DNA of 64,000 nucleotides from Boswellia sacra (GCA_013180625.2 SNVD02011157.1:434001-498000); one strand, 5' to 3'. Positions 1 through 12,422 are shown, counted from the first letter of the stretch. Numbers and translations are program-made. Notes: generated from the letters alone by a model not told the origin.

Positions 1-465
1 TCCTTTATTCACTTTAAGTTGTCTTTTGCTTTTCCTCATCCCGTTGGTAGTTATTATTGATAAAATTGAAATCTGAAAACCGATGTGATTTTAGTTATTG
101 AGTTTTGGTTTTGTTTTTTTTTGTCCTCATTAAACTACATTGATAAATAATACCAAATCATTTCCTTTAATTTTCTTTTTTAAAAAATATTTCCTTTAAT
201 TTTTTTTTAAAAAGTAGCTTTCAAGATTTGAAGAAATAATAATAATTACTCCCTTAAAATTTGAAATAAATAGACTTAAAAAGCCAAACTACATACAATC
301 TACATACAACCCAAATTTTACAACCCGACATCGTAGTTACATGACAAAATTTCATTCAAGGAGGAACAAATAAAAAAGAATGAGAAAAGTTACAGGTCCA
401 ATATGATTTTACCATATAGACCGTTATATCCAGTTGTAGAGTTTGAGTTGTACATTGGTTGTAAG
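1..465. other. AT-rich intergenic DNA
   Basis: No supported gene. The short open frames here are low-complexity and overlap one another. The 8 bases at 458-465 are the left target duplication of the element that follows. Confidence 0.6.
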
Positions 466-1238
466 TAGGGGTGGCAATTCGTGTTCGCAAGTCGTGTTCG
501 TGTCGTGTCGAGCTGTGACGCGATAGAGATTGACCCAACACGAACACGACCCGTTTATTATTTGTGTCACTATGACACGACACGAACATGACACGATTAT
601 TAAACGGGTAACATGACATGACACGCTAACACGAATAATAAACCGGTCGTAATCGTGTTAGACATGAACACGACCCGTCTAACACGATTAAGACACGTTT
701 ACATTATTGACACGACCCAATTGACACGATTATGACCCGTTAACACGATTATGACACGTTACAGAATTAGGTTTCTAACTTTTATTAAATGACAAAAATA
801 TCCTAAGTTTTAAAATTTATTAGATTTTTAAAATTCTAATTTTATTTTAAAATTTGGATACATGTAGGGACTAAAATGTCTAAAAAGTTTAGTATTTTTA
901 AATTTAATATATAATCTTGTCAATATTCGTATTAATCGTGTTATCGTATCAATCATGTATAATATGTATTCGTGTTATTCGTGTTATTCGTGTCAATATT
1001 CGTTTCAATCGTGTTATCGTGTCAATCATGTATAATATGTATTAGTGTTATTCGTGTCATAATCGTGTTCGTGTCATAATCGTGTTCGCATGTTGAAGAC
1101 TTTCAACCCCAACACGATACGATTATTAAACTGGTTGACATCTTCGACACGAGCACGAATATGCTAAAATCCAAACCCGCTTAAACCCATGTCGTGTCAA
1201 GTCGTGTTCATGTGTCGTGTCGAAAATTATCACTCCTA
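466..1238. mobile_element. Non-autonomous hAT-type element (773 bp)
   Basis: The ends are imperfect inverted repeats: TAGGGGTGGCAATTC on the left, and TAGGAGTGATAATTTTC when the right end is read on the other strand. The element is flanked by an exact 8-bp duplication, GTTGTAAG (458-465 and 1239-1246), the length typical of hAT transposition. The interior is packed with variants of CGTGTCGTGTC and TGACACGA, in forward and inverted order, and has no transposase frame. It must have been moved by a transposase encoded elsewhere. Confidence 0.88.
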
Positions 1239-1246
1239 GTTGTAAG

Positions 1247-2012
1247 TCTAGCATTACTGAATTATTAATTAGCTCCTTGGTAAAACAACATGCATATGGA
1301 GCTTTAGCACTTTAGTTAATGAATTAGGGTTAAGGTTTTTAACTATTAAAGCTAAGTATATATCTCTGTCAATTGATTTGATCATCAAAGAATATGTCAA
1401 TAAAACCACTGACAATAGTCATATTGGATTTGTCTAGCAATGGAAATTAAGAGAGCTAAAGTTGCGTTTGTTTTTGTATTTTGAGTGTTTGATTTCAAAT
1501 GGTAAGAACATGTGGTTGATTTTAAATTTTAAAAATTATATGTGGTTAATATTGAATTAAAATGTATTGATAGTCGTGCATTTTTAGTAAATGTATTTGG
1601 AATATAAAATAAATTGAGATTTTTTTTTCCAAAAGAGACTAAGCACACTTATGAGCTATTGGTTTTCTTTCATTTATTGTCTTTATCCTTATACTTTTGG
1701 GCATGTTCATCCTTTTATATAACATAAGATAGGTAGCAATTAGACATTTGGGCACGTCACTTGGTTAATTTAAACATATGAATTGAAAGAAAATCTCCTC
1801 TTTCATGTTTTGTGAGAATTTACCAATTCTCATTTTTCTTGATTTGATTTCTTGATTTCTATTTTCTTCTTGGTAAATAATTTCATATTCATGATTTCTT
1901 GGTCTATTGCACTGTGTTTGTTGACCTCAACATATCTTTAAATCTTCTTAATCTCATTTTGGGGATTTTATCATTTTATGGTTGTTTTAAGAATCTTCTC
2001 CGTGTGTGTCAT
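1247..2012. other. AT-rich intergenic DNA, nothing recognised
   Basis: No coding frame, RNA gene or clear repeat is visible in this stretch. Confidence 0.5.
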
Positions 2013-2021
2013 AAAAAATAT

Positions 2022-2203
2022 GGTAATGCTATACGTATGTATAAAGTTGGTGTCTCAATTTTCTATCTTAAATAAGATAGCTGTTGAAATGTCAATGGAT
2101 AGTTAATTAATTTAATCAAGAGTTGTGATGTGGCATTACTTGTATTGACATTTCAGCAGCCACCTCACTTGAGATATCAACTTTGTACGCATAATGTTAC
2201 TCT
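2022..2203. mobile_element. Short MITE, Mutator-like by its 9-bp duplication
   Basis: The two ends are imperfect inverted repeats over about 35 bases; the core AAAGTTG-TCTCAA is shared. A second internal inverted match, GCTGTTGAAATGTCAAT versus GCTGCTGAAATGTCAAT, adds to the pairing. The 9-base string AAAAAATAT occurs on both sides (2013-2021 and 2204-2212). That fits a Mutator-type duplication, but the string is low-complexity, so the superfamily is less certain than the element. Confidence 0.65.
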
Positions 2204-2212
2204 AAAAAATAT

Positions 2213-3199
2213 ATATTAAAAAATTCTTTAAAATAATAATGAGTTTTAGTAAATGATTAAATTTCAATTTCTTTTTCATAGGATTTTAATATCATTTTTT
2301 TAAAAAAAAATTAATGTGTTCTATGGCACAAGTAACTCCATTTCCCTAATAGAACACCCTATAAATGATCGCTTCGGCATAAATATAAAGACGAAAGTTA
2401 ATTCTAGTTAAAAGAATCAAGGTTAATTTAAAGAATTCTTTAAGGGAAAAAAAATATTGTTTTGATATCCATTTACGATGACTTATGCTCATTGGTTTTG
2501 TCTGCTAAAGGCTTCGAGCTTAAATTATGATCTGAATCAAGCCATAAGTTATCAAAATGTTAAAGCAATGTTGGCATAATAATGATTGCTTAGAACAAAG
2601 CAAAAGTTCTAGCACTCTTAGCAATCACTTATCAAATAGGATCTTCTAATAAGTTAATAATAGCTTAATTAAAATAATTAAGCAAACGTTGTTCTTAAGG
2701 AAAATATATATTTAATTATAATTAATCCCAAGTGGAAAACAGTAAGCACTAATCAAATTGTTCTTTTTGAAGTTAGTGATAAGTTTAATTTATAAAGAAT
2801 AGGAGTACATTATAAAGTTATACAAGAGATCTGTAAAAGGGTAATCTTCTTTAATTTTAATTACTTACGTCGAAACAAAATTGTTTTACACAATCATTTT
2901 GTTCAAAGAGTGATTTAGTAACTTATTTTTTATATAAAAATTGAAATTTTTAAGGCTTATTTGGAGTTTATGTATAGCTAGCTAGCCATGCCCCTGAAAT
3001 ATAATATATAGAAAGAGAGAGAAGACAGTCAAATAAAAAAGAGAAAATATATTGATTGTCATGAGATCGACGTAGCCATGTCCATTAGACTAATGAAGGC
3101 AGCAACAAATTTTGATGGTAGCATGAAAAGATTTTAATTCTCTTATATGTATTAGCCGAATCGAAATATTTTGATTTTCTAGCTCATACCATAATTGAT
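2213..3199. other. AT-rich intergenic DNA, nothing recognised
   Basis: No supported coding or RNA feature; only scattered homopolymer runs. Confidence 0.5.
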
Positions 3200-3400
3200 A
3201 ATTGGAACAATTATAATAATATTTTCAAGTTTTCTTAATTTTAAGTTGAGATTAACTATACATTTTTCATCAATCATACTCTTATAGTTGTCTTAAATCA
3301 TCATTTTCAAGGACGTGATTGATGAAAAATGTATAGTCATTATTAACTAAAATTAAGCTAAAATTCGAGGGTATTTATTGATATTGTCGCATTGATAATT
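3200..3400. repeat. Foldback element / long imperfect hairpin
   Basis: The arm at 3234-3276 and the arm at 3316-3357 are inverted copies. They match exactly over about 21 bases (CTATACATTTTTCATCAATC) and imperfectly for another 20. Weaker pairing continues outward to about 3200 and 3400, including a shared TGATAATTGG. The loop is about 40 bases. It is most likely a MITE. A transcript across it would fold into a long double-stranded stem. Confidence 0.7.
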
Positions 3401-4444
3401 GGATTAAAGTCATATGCATAGAGTATTCATATCTATATATCTCATGTGTGCTAAATCTACGAATGCATTGATTCTCTTCAATTAAAATGCCACTCTCATG
3501 CTTCTCAATATCAAAATTTTCAAAATGTAGTGGTTACATTGTCCCATCCAAGATTTGCTATTTTACTAAATAAAGATAATCTTATACGAATACGACTCAT
3601 AACAACCGTTGAATTGAATTAGTAATTGTCAACCTAAATCATTTCAATATCGCCAATCAAGGACAACCATTGAATCGAATTCATTAGGAACTATATAATG
3701 ATATGATTCAATTTTTCTTGCTTATGCGATAATGTTATTAGATCAATATATAATTAATCCATTATATATACAGTGTTTGTAAAATTATAATAACTATATC
3801 AAACATGCCTTTTCAACATGTCATTTTAATTAGTTGAATATTTGAGTTAATGTATATCAAATAGGTAACGCATTCAATCGACCAATTGGCACGTAGTCAT
3901 GCATGCGCATTAATAATAATGATCGTATAAGGATAAAAACCTAAGAAGTACTCCCAAGTAAAATTTTCCAATCTAGTGTATATACGTAAAACTCATGTAT
4001 GGGGTCATAGATGAAAGCAACCCATGGTACCACCAGGTAGATAAGGCCATGTGCGTATGCTAATACTTTCACATATGGAAGCAGAGAGTAAGGCAAATAA
4101 CACATGGCAGCCCATGTGAAGAATTTGTGGAAAGACAAGAAGATTAATGGAGATGGAACAGAAGAATACAGAGAAAAAAATAGCAAGAAAGCGAAAGAGC
4201 ATACGAGAGAAAAAGCATAGCTCTTCCACTCTAGTTCTAATTAAATGAGTTGATGAAGAGTAGACCATGTAGCACTTTTTTGGCTTTGTCTTGCTCTTTA
4301 ACCTACATCATAAGAGAAGAAGTAGCTGTAGCCATGTGCATGCTAACATGTTCATGGGGTCAGAGTATTTGGGTAACATGTGGGTTTCCATGTGAAGGGA
4401 TGGGACTAGGAGAGGAAAGAAGAACCAGAGAGAGAAAGAGAGAG

Positions 4445-4477
<33 letters not shown>

Positions 4478-5286
4478 TTTTGATTCTATATTGTTTTGTC
4501 TAGAGAGAAACCCTAATTTGAAGACATAAATGCTACATGTGTAAATTTTGTCTATTTGATCGTATATTAATTGCTATTGTTTGATTCAAAATATTTGTAG
4601 AAGATGGGATAGTGAGTGTTTTGGCTTCTTTTGGAGATGGCCAACAACGTACATGCACCCTGAAACAAAAGCGTTTTTGGTGGGTTTCAAGAGAGCTTTG
4701 AATATAACCGACATCCTATCATTTGTGTATATTGAATTATTATTATATTAATATTTTAGATAAAAATTAAAAAATAGATATTATATAATAAATCTTTATT
4801 TGATAATATATACACAATAAACCCAGATACTCTTCTCATCTTATTTGCACTTAAACTTTTACTGATCTTGCAATATAAATATAATTACAATATTGCAAGG
4901 GTAAGGTTCTTTCCCCTTTTAACTCTTTCTTTACTGCAATCAAAATATGATTAATTATTTTCTTATTAAAGACTAAAACAACAATTTAATTTGGAAGAAG
5001 ACTCGAGACCAAATGTGAGAGCTCTTGTGAAGGAAAAATTATTTTTCCTCTTGTTTAGGAGGTGAAAAGGCATTTTTATAATAGGATCCATCATTCGATT
5101 CAACTAATTCAGTTTTTAAAAATCATAATTCAATCTAACATAATATGCTAATTAACCCAATCTAATCAGAATTAGATTGGTTTGGATCAGATTGGTCAGT
5201 GCAGACGGATCGATATGGATTTCCGATATTCTTAAACGGCATTGTTTACGTGTTGATGAAAAAAAAAAAAGAAAAAAAAATCACAC
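3401..5286. other. Intergenic DNA with a GA/TA microsatellite
   Basis: No gene can be supported. Overlapping open frames near 3940-4460 on both strands match no family I recognise and show no exon structure. A compound GA/TA/GA simple repeat lies at about 4428-4476. Confidence 0.5.
4428..4476. repeat. Compound microsatellite (GA)n(TA)n(GA)n
   Basis: Uninterrupted AG and TA dinucleotide runs are directly visible, with AG on both sides of a TA core. Confidence 0.85.
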
Positions 5287-5460
5287 ATACTATCTATTTA
5301 TAGCCGTAACCTTAGTTGACAAAATCCCACTGAATATATAATTACCATATCGTGCATCGTAACTTTCCTTTTTTATTTTAATTTCTTTAGTGTATGTTTA
5401 CCAATTGAGGTTGTAAAGAATTATTTGTAGAATTTGGTTATAGATGTAGTATTACTAATA
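5287..5460. mobile_element. MITE, copy 1 of a locally repeated family
   Basis: The ends are imperfect inverted repeats: ATACTATCTATTTATAGCC, then GTTGACAAAA on the left; ATACTACATCTATAACC, then CAATTGGTAAA on the right, read inverted. The same end and inner pattern recurs at 10601-10793, 11446-11552 plus 23945-24035, and 24325-24521. No coding capacity. Confidence 0.6.
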
Positions 5461-6697
5461 ACAAAATAGTCCTCACTATATAGTTAGTTATTTGCTATAT
5501 ATTAATAGATCTGAAAAAGGTAATAAAAAGCTAAGTAAGGAGAGTATCTTAATCCATTTAATTTTCTTAGTTTTGATGTCATCTTCTCTCCAAAGCCAAA
5601 GACCGGAAATTTTTTTCTTACAAAGCAAGAGCATCAACGTATAAAATTCAGGAGTTTTGCAACAGTCTAACATGTTGAGGAGTCCATTGGCATTCATCAT
5701 CCAAACTGTTATTGTTAAACGTTTCTTGGCATCTAATCATGCGATGTAGTTTATAACAATCTACTTTTGAAGATAACCCATCACAGGTGCAGCCATCTTC
5801 ACTCGGCGAAGCTAGCTTCTTTTAGGTAGATAAAATTGGAATATTAAAATTATTTGTGGTGGCCAACTGGTCATGGATAATTTATCGGGACGAGAGTTGC
5901 ATTTTTTTTTTTTTTTAAGATTTTGTCTCTTCTTAAAATCTGTTTATCCAAACTTTTTTTTCATAAATCTTGTGGCTTTGATATATCCATTTAGAATAGC
6001 GGGAAATAAAAAAAAATCGACAATATATTGATTTTTAATAGGAAAAGAATTTAAAAAAAGGATTTTAACTCTACAAATATTCTAATTATCATATGTCATA
6101 AAATCTTGAAAGCTTTAGTGAGATGAATATCCAAATACATAAACAAAATCCTTCGTACATGATATATCGTTATATTTGATTATTCTTTCTTTCTGTATCA
6201 TTCCCAATTTCAAGAATTCAAATCCAATTATGATTAAAAGATCCAAAGTTGAAGATGGGATATGGAGCTAGATGAATATGATTAAGGGCTTACAATGTTG
6301 AAAGCTTCATGATGATTCTCATCCTCCAGTCTTTAGACAACAGATCCCAAGTACTATGATTAATTTTGACCACTTTAATTGACTTTTTAGCAGATATGAA
6401 AACAATAAAATCATAATATTTTAAAAATTCCACCTTGCGATTAACCGATATTTCCCATATTCACAAGGCATTATTTCAAGTGTGATTACTCTGATTTATA
6501 TATTCGTCAGCTCCGTCATTGGCTTCAATATAATATATATATATTCACTTCATCATCTTTCTATTTTTAAAATTAGTATAGAATTAAAATATTAAAAATT
6601 ATCAACCATCTTATTTATATACGGCAAAAGAAACATAGGACGTATTAGACGGTGGTATTGTATAAAGGATCTTATTTGCATATATATTTTTTTTATT
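5461..6697. other. AT-rich intergenic DNA, nothing recognised
   Basis: No supported gene. Several short minus-strand frames are low-complexity and have no recognisable domain. Confidence 0.5.
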
Positions 6698-7320
6698 AGC
6701 TGTGTTTGGCGCAAGAGGAAGGATTGATAGCATAGAAAAATGTTGTATAACATTTGCATAATAACCATATAACACATATAAAATAATGATGTCCCCACTA
6801 TGTGTTAAGGCCGGATAAGGACGTGAGGTTTGGATATAATTTTTTAATTGATAGGTTTTATATGTTATAATATAGTATATTATTAAAAGATTTAAATTAT
6901 ACAACTAGGCTTTTTGTTCCAGTTTTTGACAATAAATACCACAAATATATATAAATAAATAAATGTTTAAAATATTAGTTTATTAAATATTTAAATGAAT
7001 TATTTTAATAAATAAATATAATTTATTAAACATTTAAACAAAAAATTAATCATCTAAAGATTAATTTAATGTAAATAACTTTGAAAATTATTATATTTTA
7101 AAATATTTTATTAATTTTAAATCATTTTTATTATTGTAAGGAATTTAATATATTTCAATACATTCTTTTACCAAACACAGTATTGTGTAATATTTATACA
7201 ATACAGTGACAAACCAAACACAATATAGAGAGTTTATTCAATCCTATATAATACAATTCTATATAATACTATTTGCTACAGTAATAATTATACAATCTTA
7301 TGCGATACACGAAACGCAGC
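6698..7320. mobile_element. Possible non-autonomous DNA transposon with weak terminal repeats
   Basis: The left end AGCTGTGTTTGGCGCA and the inverted right end AGCTGCGTTTCGTGTA match at about 11 of 16 positions. Further partial inverted matches lie just inside. No target duplication is convincing, so the boundaries are tentative. Confidence 0.35.
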
Positions 7321-7976
7321 TATATAGTTTTTATATATGGATGCAGGATTTAATTTTTGCGGGATCTGAGTTTAAGACCAATAAAATATCATATAGTAAA
7401 TTTATAAAAATAATATTATAAAAATCAATAGCATGTAAAAGAAATTTAAAAAATATATTAGCTTAGTCATGTATTAAATAAGAATTTATCCTTATTTCAT
7501 ATTTTCCATAATTGATTTATGCTAAATTTTTCTATAACTCCTCTTTAAATAGATACAACTAAAGTGTCAGTAAAAATTTCATCTTTCATTTTCTTGTAAA
7601 ACCTAGTCTTGACTATATGCATAATTGAAAATACAATTGCGAAAGAAACTACAAGAGTGAGAATATTTACTACTCTCCTATTTATTTAATATATAAGATT
7701 TTAATTATTCTTTTAATAAAAAATTATTTATAGAAAAAAATATCATTTAAGTAGGAAGTATTATTATCCTATTAGAAGAATATTTAATTAATTAAAGATA
7801 AAAAATGTGTGAATCCATCAATTAAAAATTATCAATTATAACCTTACACGAATTTAGTCAAATAAAAGATTTAGGTAGACTGAAATAGTAAAACCAACAA
7901 ATACTATTCATATATTATAATATTTAGAAAGGCATTTAATAATATTTATTGAAAGTCTTGCGGGATCTGAGCCCCC
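7321..7976. other. AT-rich intergenic DNA
   Basis: Only simple AT-rich sequence is seen. The phrase GCGGGATCTGAG occurs twice, near 7359 and 7960, which hints at a decayed duplication. Confidence 0.45.
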
Positions 7977-8819
7977 TTAGGACCTGTCTGTTTTGACTTT
8001 TACAAATAGAGCTTATTGAAGTAGAGATTCTAAAAGTAGAACTTTTATATAAAAAAAAAGTTATTAATTGTTTGATGAGATAAATATAGAAACATTTATT
8101 ATATTTATATTACCAAAATAGAGTTTTGTTACAAAGAAATAATAAAATAAAATATTTCAAATTAAATGAAGATATCTTTGATATTTTAAAACTTAAAAAA
8201 AAAAGGTTCAAAAAGAGCTTTTCCCAAAAGCCTCAATTTTGGTCTTCTTTCAATAGACGTAAAATAGCTTTTTTAATTATTCAAAAGCTCTTCTTAAGTA
8301 ACAGTCAAACGACACAAAAATATTTTAAAATAACTTTTGACATTAAGAAAACTCTGTTAACCAATAGAGAAGCCTAACTAAATACATTCTTAAGGCCTGC
8401 TTGTTTTTGTTTTTAAGAGTAGAGCTTATTGAAGTAGATCTTTTTGAAGTAGAGCTTCTAAAAATAGAGCTTTTATTAAAAAGTTATCGATTGTTTGATG
8501 GGACAAATATAGAAGCACTTATTATAATTAAATCATCAAAATAGAGATTTATTATAAGGAAAGAATAAAGTAAAATATTTAAAATTAAATGAGGGATATT
8601 TAACATTTCAAATCTTTAAAAGAAACCCAAAAAGAGCTTTTCCCAAAAGCCTCAATTTTAGACTTCTTTTAATAGACGTAAAACAGTTTTTTTTTTATCA
8701 TTTAAAAACTCTTCTCAGGTGGCAGTTAAACGATATAAAAAATTTTAAAAGAGCTTTTGATATTAAAAAAGCTCTTTAACCTAGTAGAGAAGCCCAAATA
8801 AACGCGCTTTTAGACCTAA
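7977..8819. repeat. Two head-to-tail copies of a ~420-bp element
   Basis: Copy 1 (about 7977-8390) and copy 2 (about 8391-8819) follow the same order: an opening like AGGCCTGCTTG, AGAGCTTATTGAAGTAGA, then AAAAAGAGCTTTTCCCAAAAG, AATAGACGTAAAA, and a close like CAATAGAGAAGCC. They differ by many substitutions, so the duplication is old. The apparent open frame in copy 1 (8126-8377) is not conserved in copy 2 and is not a gene. It is probably a non-autonomous DNA transposon family. Confidence 0.7.
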
Positions 8820-8831
8820 GAGACAATCCAC

Positions 8832-8882
8832 ACCTCTCTCTCTCTCTCTCTCTCTCATATATACATATATATGTGTGTGTGT
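8832..8882. repeat. (CT)n microsatellite followed by TA/TG runs
   Basis: A run of CT dinucleotides is followed by ATATACATATATATG and GTGTGTGTG, seen directly. Confidence 0.85.
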
Positions 8883-8972
8883 TTACGTATGGATGTTATG
8901 TGTTTACACGCGCACATGTGTTCATACTGTATGCACCTAAAACTTTTAGGTGATGATAATATTTGGGCTTTA

Positions 8973-9276
8973 GCTACGGTGCATCGGTTGTACCAGTGTA
9001 CCACTTAGCAAAATTTTTGTAAATTTTGTATAAAAGTTGTAAATTCTTGTATAAAAATCGTAAATATGAAAAAAAAGTTGTAAATGAAAAATTGTATAAC
9101 CATTTTCAATTTTTTGTAAATTAGTGTAAATGTTGTAAATCATTGTATAAAAGTCGTAAATGTGAAAAATTATTCATTTACAATTTTTTTTTTCATATTT
9201 ACGATTTTTATACAAAGATTTACAATTTTTACATTAAATTTATAAAAATTTTGAAAAGTGTACAGGTGTACCGTAG
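8973..9276. repeat. Foldback element with inner TTTACAA-type inverted repeats
   Basis: The left end CTACGGTGCATCGGTTGTAC is mirrored by CTACGGTACACCTGTACAC at the right end, read inverted. Inside, GTATAAAAGTTGTAAAT-type motifs occur several times and are opposed by ATTTACAATTTTT and TTTACGATTTTTATAC. The whole segment can fold back on itself. No coding frame. Confidence 0.65.
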
Positions 9277-9770
9277 TATGACCCAATATTTGTATTTGTT
9301 TATCAATTATTTGTTTTAATTAGTTATTGACAGAGAAAGGTACGACATAGCGTGGAATTTAACCAAATGAAATGCAAAATTTTAGTAAATAAAGTAAAAG
9401 TTGATAACAATATATGGTGAATAAACAAAAATATCATAATAACAAGTCTTAGATTTTGAAAATTCGTTTGTGGGAGACAAAAATCAACTCTCGTACACAA
9501 AATTAATGATGAGGCATGAAATTACATCAGAGATAGAATAGTTCGTCGGTCCACTTTCTTTTCAAAGGTTACACAAATCAATCAATTTGGAGTTTGGAAT
9601 CAAAGGAGCAAGTAAGGTAGCTCATAACATGCCAAACATGTATACCATCTGCTTTCAGCCATACTCATTTTCCATGCAATTACAACCAAATTAAGATTCT
9701 ATAAATGGATCAAGAGAGAGCATATATAACATATGTTTTCATTATGGAATGAATTTGTGATATAACATCA
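9277..9770. other. Intergenic DNA, nothing recognised
   Basis: No coding or RNA feature supported. Confidence 0.5.
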
Positions 9771-9778
9771 GCTATCCA

Positions 9779-10262
9779 CAGGGACGGAGCCAGAAATTAT
9801 TTCTAGAGGGGGCAAAATTAAACAATAATAAAAGAAAATAAATTAATATAAATAAAATATAGTTTTAAATTTAGAAAGTTTATAATATTTTTAGTCAACA
9901 TTATTTAGTTTATAAATTAATATTTATCATATCAATTTTAGGTTTTAATTACAAGAGAAATGATGAAATAAAGTAATTAATAATATAACTAAATAAAATT
10001 TTATACTCATTAATTCAAAAGGATCTTATCTTTTTTAAAAATAAAAATAAAAATAATAGAGACAAAACAAATTAATGAATGATAATGAAGAAAATATAAA
10101 AAAATTTATTTGATAAATAAGATGTAAATAGAAATACATATATGTATATATATTTATAACAATATACATTTTTAATAATTGAAAAAAATAATATTTTAAT
10201 TTTTTTTCTTTGGCCCAGGAGGGGCAATTGCCCCTGCTGGGCCTATGCTGGCTCCGGCCCTG
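9779..10262. mobile_element. Non-autonomous hAT-type element (484 bp)
   Basis: Terminal inverted repeats are CAGGGACGGAGCCAG on the left and CAGGGCCGGAGCCAG on the right, one mismatch in 15. An exact 8-bp duplication GCTATCCA flanks it at 9771-9778 and 10263-10270. The interior is AT-rich with no transposase. A second inverted motif near the right end, GGGGCAATTGCCCC, is a perfect palindrome. The minus-strand open frame inside is an artefact of the element. Confidence 0.92.
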
Positions 10263-10477
10263 GCTATCCATAAAATTATGATTATTATGTATTTATTGCG
10301 TTGCATATATTTCATTAAGTAATGGTATACATAGAACTCCTATACAACATTTCTTATAATCCAGATAGCAAAATATTACTAGATGAGTAAAAAATGAATA
10401 TAAATGAAGGATGTTAAATTATATAACATGCTAATTAACTATCTATTAATATTTTGTTAACCCAAATTGTAAGAAAA

Positions 10478-10793
10478 GTTAGTTGTAAATGAGTTATAAG
10501 TGTAATATTATTCTATGTCATGACACAAGATGATATTTTATTGGTCCAAGATACCAAATTTTCACGCTGATTTGGCATAGAACTTAGAGATATTAAATGT
10601 GAATAATATTATATTTATAATCCATTTACAACTAACTCTCTCTCATTACAACCTGAGTTAGTAAAATCCTACTAGAGATATAATTATCATCTCATTCATT
10701 GTAACTTCCCTTATTCATTTTTTATTTTTACTCTACCAATGAATTTTTGTCAACTCAGGTTGTAAGGAGTTGGTTGTAAATGTAGTATTGCTC
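10478..10793. mobile_element. Two overlapping MITE copies sharing one terminus
   Basis: Arm 10478-10513 is an inverted copy of arm 10601-10636, about 31 of 36 positions matching. The second arm is also the left end of another copy that ends at about 10793, where GAGCAATACTACATTTACAA is read inverted. This gives three alternating termini of the same family, consistent with insertion of one copy into or beside another. Confidence 0.65.
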
Positions 10794-11445
10794 ATTCAAT
10801 ATTACTTTCTTTACAAGAAAATACATCAAATTTATCATTTATAGCTAAGTTAATTAATCATAAAAAACTTATATCATGATGATAAAATAAAATATATATC
10901 AATAAGTTAGTATTGATGAATATGTAAATATTCATCAAATTATCTATTAATAGTTTTATAATAACTTTTTTTGAATTTTCAATTAAAAAAAAAAAGAAAA
11001 GTCTACATCTAGCTTTTAATATTTTATTTACACGAAGGCGTTGCTACTAAGAGTTTAATGTATGAAAACTTTAAAATTTTATTTAATATGAAAATAAAAA
11101 AGAAGGACAAGGAAAAAGCTTAATATAACTGGCGCATGAAAGCAATCTAATTTGTTGTAAAAGTAATTAAAAGTGCTTTGATTACATTTTTTATCTAAAA
11201 GGATTACATTTTTTCTCTAAAAGTATTTAAATTAAATCGTTTTTTCAAATGATTATTTGTGTAGTTCACTTAGAAGTTAAAATATATTTTTTATGCAGAA
11301 GAATTAATTTTTTTTAAGAAAAAAATTACACTTCTGAAAATTGTTTCTATTGGGACTTGACTCCAAATACCTGAGAACTTTTCAAGTCTCCAACCTGTAA
11401 ATCTTTAAAAAAAAAATTGGTGGCAATTGACTAATAACATTTAGG
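10794..11445. other. AT-rich intergenic DNA, nothing recognised
   Basis: No supported feature. Confidence 0.5.
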
Positions 11446-11552
11446 ATAATGCTACATCTATAAATCATGTACAACTATTTTTTATACAACTTGAGTTGGC
11501 AGGCTATCACTGGATGGATAAAAAAATAAAAATAAATAAAGGATATTAAATT
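11446..11552. mobile_element. Left half of a MITE split by Sirevirus 1
   Basis: It begins like the other family members (TAATGCTACATCTATAAATC, then CAACTTGAGTTGGCA) and stops at the AAATT duplication at 11548-11552. The other half resumes at 23945 and ends in the matching inverted sequence near 24035. Confidence 0.7.
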
Positions 11553-12422
11553 TGTAAGTTTTGGAAGTATGCAGTTATAAGTAATATAACAATAAACTGT
11601 AAAGTATATTGGCACAAGAGGATTTTACGTGGTTCGATTATAAAACCTGAATCCACGGACAGCTTGAGAGCTGCAATTCACTAAGTTTTTGTTTGTACAA
11701 TCTTTAGGATCTTTTACAGTGTTGACTCACTCTCATACACGGACCTAATCTTTGTAAAACAAAATCTCGCCAAGATCTTAAACTCTAGTGACACTGCTTA
11801 CTCTCTATCGCTGATAATTTAATAACACACTATTAAGTAAATCATAACTACGAGATCTGACATTGAATTACATAAACACTTAACTCGTAAGTTCTCTCAA
11901 GTGTATACTAACTCAAACAGACTTAATAAAAAATTCATGCACGATTACAACCTCTCATACATGAATAAAATACTCATAAAATCAAATAAATGAAGCATTC
12001 CAATTTGCGTTGAAGCTCTCTTTTCAATTCCTGGAATACCGTGATATAAACTCACACAACTAACATATATGTTAGGTAAACATAACGTAATATATATATT
12101 AGTATGCCTGATTGAGATCTCCTTAAAATTCTGTAAAAATCCTTATCAAACTCTTATTAGGATAAAGACAAATATAATAGGAAGTGATATAAATAACTCT
12201 TAAAGGAATTAGGACACAAATAAATGTTCTCCTATTTTCACTAGGATACATTAAATAATGTCCTAATTTAAGAGGATTTTATTATGAATCAAATACTTCC
12301 TAAAATATACTTCTTGAAACAGTAAAATAATAAACAATATAATATTCTTGTTTTATTACAAGTTGGTCCAAAAATCATCATGTGCATGGCACATGCAAGT
12401 GTAGTACACGTTGGCACTAACA
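11553..12422 (-). repeat. 3' LTR of Sirevirus 1
   Basis: On the plus strand it runs from TGTAAGTTTTGGAAG to GGCACTAACA, so on the element strand it is TGTTAGTGCC...ACTTACA with standard TG/CA ends. It aligns along its length with 23083-23944. Confidence 0.95.

Noticed and set aside
3941..4462. Overlapping open frames on both strands near 4 kb
   Set aside because: Frames on opposite strands over one simple-repeat-bearing segment, with no domain or splice structure.
8126..8377. 83-codon frame in the 420-bp element
   Set aside because: It is not open in the adjacent second copy of the same repeat.
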